The translations under genes were made by a program, and so were the position numbers. Below the pieces are notes generated by a model. It was given only the letters and a program-made list of their open reading frames with translations, searched no databases and was not told where the DNA came from. This document shows positions 5,170 through 5,491 of a stretch of 5,491 bases of DNA, one piece after another. Source of the DNA: an uncultured Clostridium sp. (GTDB lineage Bacteria; Bacillota; Clostridia; Oscillospirales; Acutalibacteraceae); the NCBI GenBank assembly GCA_900547915.1, contig URIN01000118.1:1-5491 (forward strand), in the 5' to 3' direction. Every line of letters begins with the position of its first letter. The stretch's first letter is position 1.

Positions 5170-5358
5170 ATGAGTTGGGGAACTATTGCTGTTTTGGCAG
5201 TTATAATCGTTGCGGTTGCGGCGGTTATTGCCAAAATGATAAAAGATAAGAAAGAGGGCAAGTCGTCCTGCGGCGGCGACTGCGCATCGTGCGGCGGCGC
5301 TTGCGGTGCCTGCCGAAATTTTAATCAAGAAACAAATAACGCTGAAAAGAAACGCTGA
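5170..5358 (+). CDS. FeoB-associated Cys-rich membrane protein
   Basis: This 62-residue protein has one N-terminal transmembrane segment (about residues 4-21), a basic KMIKDKK stretch, then Cys34, 38, 41, 45 and 48 in a C-X3-C-X2-C-X3-C-X2-C pattern rich in glycine. The positive residues after the membrane helix place the Cys cluster in the cytoplasm. Size, layout and position behind feoB match the FeoB-associated Cys-rich family seen in Clostridia. Its biochemical role is not established; the Cys cluster could bind Fe(II) or take part in handover from FeoB (inference). ATG 5170 is chosen because AAAAGGTG (5156-5163) precedes it. An in-frame GTG at 5161 overlaps that site. It is separated from feoB by 23 bases and probably shares its transcript. 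Confidence 0.88.
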   Translation: MSWGTIAVLAVIIVAVAAVIAKMIKDKKEGKSSCGGDCASCGGACGACRNFNQETNNAEKKR

Positions 5359-5375
5359 TTACGTTTCTGTTTCAG
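5342..5375 (+). terminator. Stem-loop over the stop codon of the Cys-rich gene (weak terminator or mRNA end)
   Basis: CTGAAAAGAAACG (5342-5354) pairs with 5362-5375 (CGTTTCT, a bulged G at 5369, then TTTCAG). This gives 13 base pairs and a 7-base loop that contains the TGA stop. Only a short T-run (TTTT, 5388-5391) follows, and it is too far away for a good intrinsic terminator. It may stabilise the 3' end of the feo mRNA. The strong terminator further down is the more likely end. Confidence 0.4.
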
Positions 5376-5391
5376 GCATAATACTCCTTTT

Positions 5392-5430
5392 AAACAAGCG
5401 TCTGCGGATATTCCGTGGGCGTTTTGTTTT
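5392..5430 (+). terminator. Intrinsic terminator of the feo operon
   Basis: The core CGTCTGCGGA (5399-5408) pairs with TCCGTGGGCG (5412-5421) around the loop TAT, with three G-U pairs. TTTTGTTTTATT follows from 5422, and an A-rich stretch (AAACAA, 5392-5397) precedes the stem. It lies about 40 bases after the Cys-rich gene and closes the feo unit. Confidence 0.85.
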
Positions 5431-5456
5431 ATTGCTTTTGTGTGAAACAAAGGCAA

Positions 5457-5475
5457 CCACCTGCTATGCAGGTGG
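5457..5475. repeat. Perfect hairpin near the contig end, unassigned
   Basis: CCACCTGC (5457-5464) and GCAGGTGG (5468-5475) are perfect reverse complements around TAT. GAAAGG follows, with no T-run, so it is not a terminator on the + strand. It lies beyond the feo terminator in the last 60 bases, where I see no gene. Compact GC hairpins with a 3-base loop occur at the ends of IS200/IS605-type elements and as dispersed repeats, but no transposase is visible here. Confidence 0.45.
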
Positions 5476-5491
5476 GAAAGGAAAAGCTTAA

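Noticed and set aside
118..5475. GCAGGT arms recurring at 118-123, 1137-1142 and 5468-5473
   Set aside because: The three hairpins differ in loop, flanks and context (leader, terminator, unassigned). A 6-base match in GC-rich stems is readily due to chance.
5306..5491. Open frame running off the right end
   Set aside because: It overlaps the Cys-rich gene in another frame, crosses the strong terminator, and shows no recognisable domain or ribosome-binding site.

Overview
The window looks like the chromosome of a Gram-positive bacterium of the class Clostridia, possibly a gut Oscillospirales/Ruminococcaceae type. The evidence is a low-GC sequence with strong Shine-Dalgarno sites, an L27 with the Firmicutes N-terminal extension next to its processing protease Prp, and a clostridial feoA-feoA-feoB cluster ending in a FeoB-associated Cys-rich membrane protein. 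The taxonomic call is inference from gene content only. Every gene found lies on the + strand. Bases 1-49 are not genomic: they are an Illumina Nextera i7 adapter left on the contig end.

Region 1 (50-1154) is the ribosomal operon rplU-prp-rpmA. It has an extended -10 promoter, a structured leader resembling the Firmicutes L21 leader, the three genes tightly packed, and an intrinsic terminator right after rpmA. Prp is expected to trim the first nine residues of L27. The obgE gene that often follows rpmA is not here.

Region 2 (1155-2073) is a single-gene unit. A promoter is followed by a perfect 21-bp palindrome over the predicted transcription start (a candidate operator), then a classical short-chain dehydrogenase/reductase of unknown substrate, then a terminator.

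Region 3 (2074-5430) is a ferrous-iron uptake unit: a strong promoter, two FeoA paralogues, the FeoB transporter, and a 62-residue Cys-rich membrane protein. Three copies of one inverted repeat, GTTAG-N6-CTAAC, lie at the promoter start site, in the leader and just upstream of feoB. They resemble boxes for a DtxR/MntR-type metal regulator, so the unit is probably iron-repressed with a second control point before feoB. FeoB carries an acidic extracytoplasmic insert of about 90 residues between TM1 and the next membrane segment. A strong terminator closes the unit. The last 60 bases hold a perfect hairpin that I cannot assign.

Most of the window is ordinary housekeeping sequence. I see no wholly new system. 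The points most worth a second look are the triple operator, the FeoB insert with its internal repeat, the orphan palindrome before the dehydrogenase, and the adapter contamination.
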